This document shows positions 1 to 11,909 of a stretch of 64,000 nucleotides of DNA, in pieces. The notes under the pieces were generated by a model. It searched no databases. It worked only from the letters and a program-made list of their open reading frames with translations, and was not told the origin of the DNA. How positions within the stretch are numbered: the stretch's first letter is position 1; each line of letters starts with the position of its first letter. Source of the stretch: Selaginella moellendorffii (taxonomy: Eukaryota > Streptophyta > Lycopodiopsida > Selaginellales > Selaginellaceae); NCBI RefSeq assembly GCF_000143415.4, contig NW_003314309.1:1053199-1117198 (forward strand), in the 5' to 3' direction. A program made the translations under genes and the position numbers.

Positions 1-1569
1 AGATTTATGAAGATTTTCAAGTATTTATCACAATTTTATTAGGAATTCATATCCATTATTTGATAATACAATTTCTTAAAACTCCATATTTGTATATGAC
101 CTTCTTAAAGAACCAAACATTAACCTTTTGAGGCTTCTTAGTCTTCAAAAGTGTAACATCCACCCATTTTATGAGCCCACTACCACATAGTTGTACCTTG
201 CCAAAAATTCCTAATACTTTGTAAGGTTTATACATACTGAAGAATGTAAGAATTTATGTTAGCTTTAGTTCTATTAACTTATTCAGTTATGCAAATTTCT
301 TTTTCCTTTCATGGCATACAATTTTTTAAGAATCTTGCGACTTAAGCTTTCATATTCTACTAGAAGAACTTTTTCCTGTAACATTGTTAAAGTTTTATAG
401 ATTCCAAAAGTCTATTACCTACTTCCTTATTAAGTCCTCTACCTATGAACCTCATAAAATATGTCTTCTCTTTTACTAAGGGTTGGAATCTCATAAATAA
501 ACCTAGACATACTAAACTTATATATCAAATGATTCTTTTTTAGGTTAGTAATACTTGGATGCTTCTTCCTAATCCTTAAAAAGGAATTTTCAATAATTGT
601 CAAAGCGGAAATGGAAAAATAAAAAAATGAAATGTGCTCAAAGTTTAGAGAATATAATTCCCTTTCATATAAAAAATTTTGGCCATCACAAAATAAGTAC
701 CTCTTAACCTTCTTAATACACAATTTAACAATTGAGGCTAGAAAATCAATATAAAAATGTAAACAACCAAAGAGAATGATTTGATAGATGATCTATGGGG
801 TTTAAATATAAAGGGAAAGGGCCCATGAACAAGAGTGCACCCTTTTTTTGAATCAGTTAAGGGTTTTGGGATATTTGAGGTTAAACATCCTTGGGTTTGA
901 ATAGTACTGGGTTAAATAACTTCCCAAGAAATTCAAATTCAAGAGCTTACAAAAAATCTATAGTTTCAAGGGAACATATAAATTCTTTAGTAATAATGGT
1001 AAAATAAAGACTCTTAGTAGCGCTTATATTTAGAGATATACATTAAATTTGAAAAATTTCAAGTTATAATATATTTATCTCCCTCCTCTTAAGCCAATTG
1101 GAAAAAGGGATAATATAAGAGCTTTTAGTGGCTATTTTATCCCTATTTATCCCCCAAGGTTCTAAAAATTTATGGTAACAATATATATAAATTTTATCCC
1201 ATCATCAATGTGCTACAAAACATATATTCAACATCTAGATTAGTATGAGAAGGACAAAAAATACTTAACTCAACACTAAATTAAAAATAAAAATCATAAG
1301 AGTCACAAAAGATCAATATGTTAGTAGAATAAAATATTGCAAATGAATAAGAAACATTAGGAACATAAGAAGGTGGCTTAAGTTGAGAAATAGAAAAAAA
1401 GTTAGGAAATAAAGCAAAGAAAAATAATTAAATGGCAGATTAAAAGATTGACACCTACCTCCAACTCGTCTTCAAAGCTACCCTTAAATTAATTAAATTA
1501 TCATAAATAGGAATCCATTTAAGCTTATAAACATTATCTTCCTATAAATTCATCATTAAATATTCTTTA
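1..1569. other. AT-rich intergenic DNA, no gene seen
   Basis: Very AT-rich sequence with no frame that resembles a known protein. The only longer open frame (439-723, minus) is low-complexity, without homology I recognise. The base composition matches the decayed retroelement tract that follows, so this is probably older repeat debris, but I see no specific landmark. Confidence 0.5.
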
Positions 1570-3104
1570 AAAACTTGTATTTGATGTTCAATATCCACAA
1601 GATATGTAGAGCAAGATTTACCTTTTCTTAATGAGGTTCATAAAGCTTAAAAGGTTAAATTATAGATCTGAAAGCTTTGTAATAAGTTTAAAAATCTTAC
1701 ATTACTTGCTAATAATTTGTCATTTCAGTATTTGAAAACAATCTTCTTTATTTTATGGGGAGAGGTCTTGATGATTATTTATGGTTAGTGGTGCCTTTGA
1801 TATTTATTTCACACTTTCTTTATGCTTATTATGATTCTTTTATTCTAGGTGGGCATATAGGATATTGCTGTATGATTAAAAAGTTATGTAAATCTTTCTA
1901 TTAGCCGGAGATATGACATGATATTATCTAATATATGTGTAACTATTTTTAATGCTAAACTCATAATACTTCCCCTCATGTTATAAAAGGATAATTGGAG
2001 TCAATTGCAATTTCCTGTTCATTTGAGTTGATGGCATTTGATATGATAGAGCCTTTAACATGGTCAATTACTTGTAATGAATGTGTCATTATTACTTTTG
2101 ACTACTTAATTCATTGGGTGAAAGTTGATGCTCTTACTAGTGCATTTGCAATTATTATTGAGTATTTTTTCCTCAATCAGGTGGTGTTCTAATATTTTTA
2201 TCCAAAGCAGATTCTCTTGAATAATGATCTTGCATTAATGGCTAAGGCATTTTATAATTTAACATCTTGATTGGGGATATATCACACTTTCACAAGTGTT
2301 TATCATCCATAAATGAATGGTTTGCTATAACAAATTGTTTGGAACTTCAAAAGAATAATTGTGAAGTACATGAAGTTCTTGTATTTAAATTAGGATGGTT
2401 ATTTACTTTTTTTTTAATATGCATATGTCACAAAGGTACAGAATTCCATTAGTGCTTCATTATATAAATTCTTATATGGTTATGATCCAATATTACCAAT
2501 AAAGTTGAGTTTATCTTTCTAATTGCTATGAGCTACTGATGATAGGTCTAAGAATTAATATTTAATGAGTATTTTTTCACTAGTTCAAGCAGAGTTTATT
2601 GAACATTTGAGTTGTGTACAAGTGGGACAATAATAACATTACAACTCTTATCATCATCCACTTGCAAACTATAAATTGGATGATCTAATGCTAGTTCGTT
2701 TTCCCAATTTTTGTTTAAAGGGCTCTTTACTTAATTTGTATCAGTTATTGCAACAAGTTGGACCACAAGTTTATAAAATTTAATATAACAATCAATTGGC
2801 CAATCCTCCAGAAACTGTATATATGTAGCAATTAAAGTATTTTGTACAAAGGGATCAAGAATAATTAACACCACTTACAAATCTACAAATGCCTCTTTTT
2901 GATGTTCCTCCAAATCCCAGCCTATCAACCCTAATTGCCTTCCATCCTTCCAAAAGAGGAGAGGATGATGTGAGGTCTAAATATATAATTATGATGTTGT
3001 ATATTAATATTAATATAGTGGGATTTTGATAGCGATTGGATTAGTTTCAATCCCGAAAACTCACTTTTGTATATAAACAAAGGTTTTGGAGCTAATCACT
3101 CATA
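1570..3104 (+). mobile_element. Truncated Ty3/gypsy retrotransposon, copy A (integrase plus 3' LTR)
   Basis: This stretch aligns by eye, as reverse complement, with the integrase half and LTR of the fuller copy at 43.9-48.3 kb. Landmarks are the integrase zinc-finger end (about 1740-1930), the integrase core start (1995-2192, reading like DMIEPL then CVIITFDYL, compare DxIGPL...IIVATDYLTKW) and a purine tract just before an LTR starting TGTGAGGT near 2970. The LTR fades near 3104. Stops and frameshifts break all frames. The 5' half (reverse transcriptase, 5' LTR) is missing, so it is a dead 5'-truncated copy. Confidence 0.7.
2969..3104 (+). repeat. 3' LTR of gypsy copy A
   Basis: Begins TGTGAGGTCTAAAT and shares the run around the words ATGTTGTATA, TAGTGGGATTTTG and TTTTGTATATAA with the LTRs of copies B and C on the opposite strand. 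A purine-rich tract (AAAGAGGAGAGGATGA) sits immediately upstream, as expected for a polypurine tract. Confidence 0.6.
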
Positions 3105-3819
3105 AATTGTTTTATTATAGATTTACAATATGAAGTATTTACTTATTTGGGATGAGAATATTCATCTCATATATTCAATGGAGAGCTCCAACACTAGAAT
3201 CTTAAGTATTTCGTTTAGAGAGCTAGGTTTTTTGATACTTTGCTGGACTAGATTGGTGATTGTCAGTTCCTTGGAAAGCAAGTAGAGGCTACTCGGTGTT
3301 GCCTTTTCAGTGAAACAATCGATCCACATCCTCTTTTTTGTATAAAAAGGCTCCTAATTTCATTGTCTTTGTCCCAGGAAGTAGATCAATTGAATCATAT
3401 GTGGGGAATTATGTTCTTTGTTGGTACTTAACTTTTTGTTTTAAGAGCCTTTCTAGCTTGTCTTCTCGTTTTCTATATGTAAGGTGTTTTCAAGTACTTG
3501 GAATACATCTTAAACCAGACTAGGGCCTCAATATCTTAATTGTTCCCATGGGTAAAGATTTCTCCCATTCTTCGTTCAAGTATCTAGCCAAATTCCATCT
3601 ATTACGGGATCTGGATTGTCGAGCTTCGCAGCATTCCTCTTGGCAGCACTTTACCAAGGTCTTTAGGTTACCACAATTGTTTCGGATTCAGCTCGTCTGC
3701 TGGTCCAGTCTACTTTAAATCTGGCCTAGTTGCTTTGAGAATTCTTATAGGTTTTAAAACTGCAACTGATCTGGAACGGTAAGCTTGTTTATCAGAAAGT
3801 GAACGTAGTGCTCAAGTAT
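3105..3819. other. Intergenic, nothing recognised
   Basis: Mixed-composition DNA between the gypsy remnant and the ABC pseudogene. The open frame at 3338-3523 has no family signature. The last part may hold unrecognisable upstream exons of the ABC pseudogene. Confidence 0.4.
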
Positions 3820-4348
3820 CTCGATTACAGGTGATCAGAATATCAAAGATTTTTAATTGGGTATTAGAGTAGTACCGCAAAAAAAAAGATGAACTACTAA
3901 CCACTTATGGTTACCTCAGATTGTTTTCAACACGAAACAAGCTGCCATTCATGAGTCAATTCTCAAGTTTCCAAAGCAATACAAAACCATGGTTTGGCGA
4001 GAGGGGACTAAAGGTATTCAAAGCTCTTTACTTCCGTTGCAGCTGAGTGGAGGAGAGATAGCGCTGACAAGAGCATTCCTCAAATCCGTGCGAATCTTGT
4101 AAGTCAGCTGTGTTCCCTTGAACGTTTCACGACGCGTTTTCTTATCAGGTTGTGTGATGAAGCAACGTTGTTTTCTCTAGATTCCACCACCGAGGCAGAA
4201 ATTCTATCGTCTCTCGCGGCCGCCATATTCATTGCTCACCGTCTCACAACAGCACTGAACTGCGACGAGGTATACGTTTCTGTTAGCTTTGCAAGAGCTG
4301 GGCGGTATGCTCAGCTCTGGGCGAAACAGAAGAGCTTGGATTATGGTC
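3820..4348 (+). pseudogene. Fragment of an ATM/ABCB25-type mitochondrial ABC transporter
   Basis: Broken C-terminal nucleotide-binding domain of a half-size ABC exporter of the ATM (mitochondrial, Fe-S/glutathione export) type. In order one can read a Q-loop remnant (GIRVVPQ near 3858), the helical segment (AAIHESILKFP near 3945), the ABC signature (LSGGE near 4042), Walker B with D-loop (LLCDEAT...LDSTTEAEI, 4096-4205), the H-loop (IFIAHRLTTALNCDE, about 4226-4270) and a C-terminal GRYAQLW (about 4300). A consistent 50-bp intron (4099-4148) restores LLCDEAT across the splice. Frames shift between blocks, residues around the signature and after Walker B are deleted, and no upstream membrane domain is seen. 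A dead fragment ending where peroxidase sequence begins. Confidence 0.75.
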
Positions 4349-4355
4349 CATCGCT

Positions 4356-4682
4356 GAGCTCTTCGCCAGATTATATGACCCTTACTACAACCAATCGCTC
4401 AGGAGCCAGTGTCCCAGCAGTGGTGGTGACTCAAATCTTTCTCCTCTAGATTTGCAAACTCGAGTGGTGTTTGACAACAAGTACTACAAGAACTTGATAA
4501 ATTTCAGTGGATTGTTCCACTCTGACCAGACACTGTGGAGTGGTGGTGATTGGACAGTTGCGCAGCTGGTGCACACTTATGCCATGGATCAAGTGCGATT
4601 TTTCCGGGACTTTGCGACTGGAATGATCAATATCAAGCCGCTCTTGGCTCCAAATTGTAAATACTGTGGCAAAGTGAACTAG
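4356..4682 (+). pseudogene. 3' fragment of a class III peroxidase
   Basis: One open frame reads LYDPYYNQSLRSQCP, then SPLDLQT, FDNKYYKNL, GLFHSDQTLWSG and FFRDFATGM, ending in CGKVN and a stop at 4680-4682. These are the last third of a class III peroxidase (compare the intact gene at 4747-5833 on the other strand). The haem-binding distal and proximal histidine regions are absent; sequence to the left belongs to an ABC transporter remnant. A non-functional partial copy lying tail-to-tail, 64 bp from the intact gene, which suggests an inverted duplication followed by loss. Confidence 0.8.
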
Positions 4683-4746
4683 AATTTTTCAATATATAAA
4701 AATTATCTTGGTTCCAAGGTGTTTATCAAGTATACTTCTTCTCAAG

Positions 4747-5833
<1,087 letters not shown>

Positions 5834-6300
5834 CTATCCGCTTGAGCTTTAGCTTCACTCGAAAGGCCTGGCCTTTGAAACGTCTGGAAGGGTTGCATTT
5901 ATAGATAGAGCCTTGCCGTATTGAGCACGGGTGCCACGGTGGTGAATGATATTAAACACAACTCGAGCCGGTGTATTTTGACAAGCTTTTTGTTTTGTGA
6001 TGGAATAAGTCGTATCCATTTCATGTGGTGAAAGTCGGCGATGGCACACAAGTTCAAACATTTCACCCTCGAAAGAACCATATCTCACAACTTCCAAATC
6101 TCACAAGAGATGATCAAGCTTGTCATGACGCAAAAAAAAGTCAAGTACCGCTCAAATGCATCCTGTGACTTTGGACAAGTTTTTCTAATCACTCCCTTTC
6201 TGCCACCAAAGCATCCTGCCTGTTACAATTTTTCTTTGCTGGCTAATGCCTCCACAGAAAAACCTTGCGAATAAGACATTAAAACTTTCGAGGAGAAAGC
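5834..6300. other. Peroxidase upstream region
   Basis: Non-coding DNA upstream of the minus-strand peroxidase. The stretch next to the start should contain promoter and 5' leader; no clear TATA or other element could be fixed. Open frames here overlap without family resemblance. Confidence 0.4.
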
Positions 6301-8948
6301 CTCCTCCTAGATCCTCTTTAGGATCTTCACCGAGTACTTTTGAGACTAAAATTAATAGAAAAATATAATTCTTATAATTTATTTCTACATTATTTAAAAT
6401 ATCATAAAACTCTTATAAAAAAGAGAAAAATAGTTTTTCATATTAAATCTAGTTATTCCAACACAAAATAATAATGTTTTAGAACTTAATACAGACTTAA
6501 AATAAAATTTAACATGTATTTAATAACAATTTATGTTTTTTGTTATACTAAGTGGTGTAAAATATTATTATATTACATAAATATGCATATTTTTAAAATA
6601 TATAAATTAAATTATTATTACTATAAATATAAAATAAAAATATTTATCCTTTTTTCTGTCCAAAATTACATTTAAAAAATATTAATATTAAAAATACTAA
6701 TAAAAATTAGTCAAAATAATAATCAAAAATAAAAACTATAATTTGAAATCATATACTATCAATTTTAGATTATTTTGTTACAAAGATAACATCTAGATAC
6801 AATAACAACCCCACCTTAATAAGGGCTTCACACTCCTCTTTGATTTTGTTAATTTAAAATTAAAAGTATATAAAGGATTTTGATTATGCCAATGATATGA
6901 TCTTGGATGACTTCTCATCTGTGTCACATATGATTTTCACCCTTGACCCTATAGTGATTTATTATAGAATAACCACAAAATAGAATATAAACTTTAAATG
7001 TATGGGCCAAGGGTATTGAAGTGGAATTTGAATTTCAAAGCTCTGGCTATTAAATAAAGGAACAAAGCTAAACTCTCAATCATACAACTAAAGAATAAAA
7101 AAATGAAAGCATAGAATGACTTTTGAGTGTATAGCCTAAAGAACAAAATAATAGAAGTATAGAGTGATATTGGAACAGTCCTTAAGCATCCACCATCTCA
7201 ATGCTAGAGCCAACATGCAAAATAAGAGTTTAGTGTTATTTTAGCATATTGGTAGTTTAATGTGAAAATATAAATATTCCACCAGTTAGCATGGTATGGA
7301 ATTTGGGCTTAGACCCAAATTAGATGCAAAACAAAGACAAATATACAAGCAGAGAGTTAAACTATACCTCAAATTGATCAACCATACCCAATATACCCAC
7401 TATCCCTACTATATGTTCCCCTCCTTTTATATCTATATGAAAGCACATTTTGGGCTTTCACCCCAATCCCATGAACAAAAATTTATTAAATATGAAATGA
7501 TGCTAAATTTTAAATTTGAATATGTGAATAACACTATTGTGTTCAAAACAATTTCTACATTCTACAAATATACCTTACTTGCTAATTTAGACACTTTCAA
7601 ACAAAACTAACATATGGGAAATGATAGGGTGTCTTGCTAGATATAGTAAGTTATTACATAAAAAATATTGAGAGACCAAACTCAATATCACAAAGGTTTC
7701 CAACACTATCAAGTGCAAGCTAGGCCGAGTATGCTCAACAGGTAATATATAGAAGTTTCTACTTTATGTTTATTTGGCAAAAGTATATACATGATGACTA
7801 ATTTCTCTACTAGCTTGGGCAGAGATTGAATAAGGTTTAACAATACCAACTTTTTACCATTGTGGCAGTAAAAGAAGAATATCCAAAAAGACTCATTAAC
7901 ATGTAAATTTTGATACCTATAATCACATTCACAACATCATTATAGCAATTATCAAAACTGTAGGCTAAGAACACCAATCTAAGATGCAAGGTAAGAGAAA
8001 GGTAGCAAAAGAACTGACTAGTGTTGATTCAATTCAAGAGTTTGTGTAAAGAGAGCTTAATTTTTATAGTAAGCTAACTTTGCCATTACCATTTATAAAT
8101 ATAGTGTATGCCATTTCTGGCTAGCACACCTACAAATGACTAAGTCTAGAACATATGTTTAGTTAAATTACAATCAGCTCTCTTATTGATATCACAATTG
8201 TACTCCATATCAGTAAGAGATATCAGGAGATTGAGAATAGAAGAAGCCACATAATCATGTTACATAGAAGCTAGATATAATAACACATCAAAGATTAGAC
8301 CAACATCAATAGAATCATGCCACACAACACCAAAAGTTTACTCTAAAAAGGATATAGCCACAAGAATAACATTGTTAAGTGACAACAATAATGCATCATT
8401 TGTAGTCTTAGACAATAGACTCCTCAATTACTAATGACATGACATGGTGGAAGAAGAGATTGTAATAAAGATTGAAAAGTAAAAACTAATTTAATAGGTA
8501 TATAAGTGTAGATCAAAAAAAGAATGAAGAAATAAAAATAAAAGTATAATCCTAAATATTGAGCAAAGCATTGTCAAAACCCTTTACTCTCTACAAATTG
8601 TAATGCCCCTCACTTCGACCAATGTGAATGCTCAAGATATAAGAAGAGGTACATTAATTGGTAATTAAACACTTGCTTATATGCAATAATGGATGGACCA
8701 AATTTAGTCCCAAATATGCTATAATACTATAATTAGCATATTACCTTTTATTTATTATTATATATATATATATATATATATATATTCTATTTTTAAAATA
8801 TATATTATTGTAATCAAAATATCTAACCTATAAAAATAATTTTTTTAAAAAAAAATAATAACCATTAAATCTAAAAATATGGAAGATTTACAGAAGACTA
8901 TCAACAACTTCTATTCCAAATTTTTGGGATTCTAGTATCACATTGTAT
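6301..8948. repeat. AT-rich decayed repeat tract, partly shared with 55.6-64 kb
   Basis: No gene is seen. The part from about 6890 to 7620 matches, with many C-to-T and G-to-A type differences, the sequence flanking the LTR element at 56.0-63.5 kb: words such as CCTATAGTGATTTA, TTGGGCTT(A/T)GACCCAA, CTCAAATT...TCAACCATACC and TTTTGGGCTTTCACCCCAA recur in the same order. The left flank of that element corresponds to about 6890-7175 and the right flank to about 7176-7620, so this copy represents the uninterrupted repeat. The rest (7.6-8.9 kb) looks like further decayed retroelement with no readable domain. Confidence 0.6.
8757..8785. repeat. (AT)n microsatellite
   Basis: Uninterrupted TA dinucleotide run of about 28 bp within the AT-rich tract. 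Confidence 0.9.
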
Positions 8949-10451
8949 ATGGAGCCATTTTGGTTTTTTGTCTGTGCTCTGTTTGCTGGTGCCTATTCAA
9001 AAGTTTTCAAGGTACCTAATGTTTAACGAACTAGTATACAGTTTTCCGTTTAATCTGGTTCCAGTTATCAAATGGAGACATTGTAAAATGCATCACAATA
9101 CAAGATCAGCCTTCTTTGACAGACCCTTCTCCCATCCAGGTGAAAAAGACTTGGTCACTTTTACTGTTGTAGAGAGATCTCCCCTTGTCCAGATGGAACC
9201 ATCTGTAGCGCACCAGCGTGCATTTGGAAATGCAACACAAAAGCCTTCGCTTGTTCAGATGTTTGCAAAAGAATTCGGATCATGTCCAATGGGCCAAATA
9301 CCCATTCACCATGCCTCAAAACACAACTACAATCTTGGAACGAATGAGTTTATTATGAAGAAAGAAGCCGGGTATACAAAGAAATTTGCTACTCCACAGA
9401 CATTAAGCGGCATAGAAACACATCAGGTTCTCTTGTCACAATGTTCTAAAATCTACAAAATATTGGCTGACCATATTCTTTGTAGCATGCTGCTCTGTAT
9501 ACTACGGGAAGCTTTCTAGGATTCTCCACAACCATCAACGTATGGCAACCGTACGTGGAGAAGGCCTCCGAGTTTAGCTTATCACAACTCTGGCTTATAT
9601 CATCCAGAACAAGTCGAGGAACTCCACGAAACACTATTGAGGCCGGATGGCAAGTCTGTCTATAGTCTTCTTCCATCGTTAGGTCGTTATACAAGTTTTG
9701 TAGGTGTACCCAGCTCTATACGGTGGATACCAACCAAGACTTTTCGTCTATTGGACGGTAGATTGATCTGTATTATTATATTCTTGTGGGTGATGATATT
9801 GAATTCTTAGGCGGATGGGTACAACAAAACTGGATGCTACAACTTGAAATGCCCTGGATTTGTCCAAGTAAGCAACACAATCGTCCTGGAGGGAGTATTA
9901 GCTCAATCCACGTCCGGATCTTCTCAACAAGAACTAGAGTTTCTCGTGTTCCAGGTAACTTTAAAGTAAGATTATTTAGAAGCTAAAGATCGCATAAACT
10001 TTAGGACCAAAAAACAAAGAATTGGTGGCTGCGATTAGCTGGAACTTACGTGGGTTACTGGCGTGACTCGTTCTTGCAAGAGTTTCGACTTGGTGCCACC
10101 GAAGTTGCAAGTGGCGGTGAGATTTACTACGACAAAGTGAGTGTCCCTCTCAAACTTTTTAGAGTCGATCGAATCTAATCTCTATCTATTCAGATGAATG
10201 GGGTCAGGCACACAAGAACGCAAATGGGGAGTGGTCGATTTCCAAGCGCATTATTTCGATACGCAGCCTACCATCGGAAAATCCAGACTGTGAAGCAAGA
10301 TTTTAAACTGTACGATGCCACGAGCCTGGGGCAATGGATTGTAGCAGCTCCTGGATGCTACAACGTTGGAGATCCAACTTACAACGATACGAACTGGGCA
10401 ACTTTCTTCTTCTTTGGAGGGCCTGGATACAATCCAGCAAGTTGCCCATGA
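8949..10451 (+). CDS. Neprosin-domain secreted protein, probable frameshift in exon 2
   Basis: Plant-type neprosin (DUF239) protein, a family that includes a glutamic, proline-directed endopeptidase; most members are uncharacterised. ATG at 8949 gives a signal peptide (MEPFWFFVCALFAGAYS). Exons by splice sites and family fit: 8949-9011, 9065-9426, 9486-9653, 9704-9757, 9811-9954, 10005-10136, 10194-10451; introns are 50-59 bp. Readable family blocks are DIVKCITI, FGSCPMGQIPI, INVWQPYVE, EAGWQ-VYPALYGGY, FVYWT-ADGYNKTGCYNL, CPGFVQVS, NWWL, VGYW, GGEIYYD, QMGSGRFPS and a final ASCP. In exon 2 the early part (DIVKC..QPS) and the later part (FFDRP..SHP) are in different frames, with the shift near 9111-9115. 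All later exons are in frame with each other. It is either a recent pseudogene or a one-base sequence error. Confidence 0.8.
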
Positions 10452-10636
10452 AAAAACACAGTTCTATAAATGAGAATATTCCCCTGATAGTTTCAAACAA
10501 TCGTCACCGTCGGTGGGTCAACGGCTGGATCCACTTTTCCTTGGGTTCTAGGGTTGCACGATTGGAGCGCAAACGAAGCTGCCGATCTCCTTGTTTGTGA
10601 GTCTTCTTGGAAGAGTTTCGGGCGATCTTGAAAGAA
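10452..10636. promoter_or_regulatory. Neprosin-CKS intergenic region
   Basis: Only 185 bp separate the neprosin stop from the CKS start in the same direction, so it must hold both the neprosin 3' end and the CKS promoter and leader. No individual element could be identified. Confidence 0.4.
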
Positions 10637-11066
10637 ATGCCGTCCATCCAGTACTCGGAGAAGTACTTCGACGACGTCTACGAGTATCGGTGAGTTCAGC
10701 TGTTGTGCACGGAAAAAAATCATTTTTTTCTTCATCTGTGGTGGTTCTTTTCTTGGTTTTTCTTCCAGGCATGTCGTGCTGCCACCTGATGTTGCCAAGG
10801 CTCTTCCAAAGAACAAGCTTCTCACAGAGGTGTTTGCGTTCTTCTTCTTTGCATTTGTTTTTGCTTAACCCGCTTGTTTTCTCTCAAATTTCTAGAACGA
10901 ATGGAGGACAATTGGAGTGCAGCAGTCTAGAGGCTGGGTTCACTACGCGATTCACAGACCGGAGCCGCACATTATGCTCTTTAGAAGGCCTCTAAATTAC
11001 CAGCAGCAAAATCAGCAGCAGCCATCACAGATCCAAACGCAGCAGCAGCAGCAGCAGCAGCAGTAG
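10637..11066 (+). CDS. CKS1: Cyclin-dependent kinase regulatory subunit (CKS)
   Basis: Small adaptor that binds the C-lobe of cyclin-dependent kinases and the phosphorylated substrates, promoting multisite phosphorylation in the cell cycle. Exons 10637-10689, 10769-10829 and 10896-11066 join cleanly to 94 residues. The protein starts [18 protein letters not shown] and contains the beta-hinge and phosphate-pocket core ([36 protein letters not shown]), essentially unchanged from other plants. The tail is glutamine-rich, with eight or so consecutive glutamines from a CAG run, slightly longer than the usual 80-90-residue plant protein. Very high identity to plant CKS1 makes this call secure. Confidence 0.96.
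11038..11065. repeat. (CAG)n run encoding the CKS polyglutamine tail
   Basis: Nine or so consecutive CAG triplets at the 3' end of the CKS coding region; probably length-variable between individuals. Confidence 0.85.
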
Positions 11067-11609
11067 ATATATACATCCACAGGTTTGGAATTTATTTAAG
11101 CTATTTGTGTTGTAGTGTAGCTGGCTTGTTTTAGTCCTTCTTTTCCTCGGAGATTTGCCTCTTGAGGAGAAAAACTAGAAAGAAAATCCAAGACTTGTGA
11201 AAGCGATATGGTATCAACTACAGCTCATTCATGTAAATGGGAATGCGTGTCCTAGCCCAATCAAAAGCACCAAATGCTTTTAGTGGGGTGAATGGTAAAC
11301 CAGTCATATCATAGCAGCAGCACTACCAGGCAGTGCCCGAGAGAACATTGCAACTTGGAATCCATCCATGGTCAAAAAAGCTCTTTCCGGTAAAACTTCT
11401 CGCTTAGCAGGCCACCTTTCTTCATTCCAAGCACTAGGAGAGATTTCAGCCATGGGGAAAGGAGGTGTTAATCATGGAAAAGATGCAAACCAACACACAA
11501 AAGTTTATTATATTGCCAAGAAGGATGTTTTACCATCTTTTGATAGAGGACATCACACACTTATTGTAAGATTAGCCATCCTGGCCATTGCAACTTGGCT
11601 TGGTGTTCT
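11067..11609. other. Intergenic between CKS and the hevein-like gene
   Basis: Contains the CKS 3' flank and, at the right, the 3' flank of the minus-strand hevein-like gene. The open frame starting at 11368 has no recognisable family. Confidence 0.4.
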
Positions 11610-11909
11610 TCACGGGAGCTCCTCGTCGGCAGCCACAACAAGAGGATAGCTATAGTTCGTAGCAGCCGTGATGTGGAACTCCGCTGCTGCGGCAGACCTC
11701 CAGCACGGGCCGGCGATGCAATTCCCTCGCCCGCAGTACGCTCGCCCGGTTCCACACCAGTTGAATCGACTGCAGCATCGACCGGGATTGCAGTACTGGC
11801 GACCCGCCGGGCTGCATGTTGGATCCGCGACGCTCAGCTCCACAGCAATGAACGCGAGCACGAGCATGAGCGCGAATGCGAGAGCCACACGGGAGATGGA
11901 AGCAGCCAT
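11610..11909 (-). CDS. Hevein-like cysteine-rich secreted peptide precursor
   Basis: 99-residue precursor starting MAASISRV. Residues 1-29 are a hydrophobic signal peptide ending near SVADP. The next 40 residues carry eight cysteines spaced C-x7-C-x4-CC-x5-C-x6-C-x4-C-x4-C, the layout of hevein-type chitin-binding modules. The sugar-contact residues are present as a serine and aromatics in CCSRFNWCG and the YC that follows. A roughly 30-residue tail without cysteines follows and may be a cleaved propeptide, as in other hevein-like antimicrobial peptides. No chitinase or barwin domain is attached. Expected to be secreted and to bind chitin; activity is inferred. The longer frame upstream (to 12047) lacks a signal peptide at its own start, so the internal ATG was preferred. 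Confidence 0.8.
   Translation of the reverse strand: MAASISRVALAFALMLVLAFIAVELSVADPTCSPAGRQYCNPGRCCSRFNWCGTGRAYCGRGNCIAGPCWRSAAAAEFHITAATNYSYPLVVAADEELP

Noticed and set aside
9140-9172. A 33-bp intron in neprosin exon 2
   Set aside because: It has GT-AG ends but is shorter than all other introns here and a multiple of three, so reading through is equally possible; left unspliced.
8968-9519. 183-codon frame taken as the neprosin start
   Set aside because: It opens with TTG rather than ATG, reads through two introns and lacks the signal peptide; the ATG at 8949 with splicing explains the family blocks better.
11368-11649. Plus-strand frame starting MVKKALSGK
   Set aside because: No recognisable domain, overlaps the 3' end of the hevein-like gene on the other strand; insufficient support.
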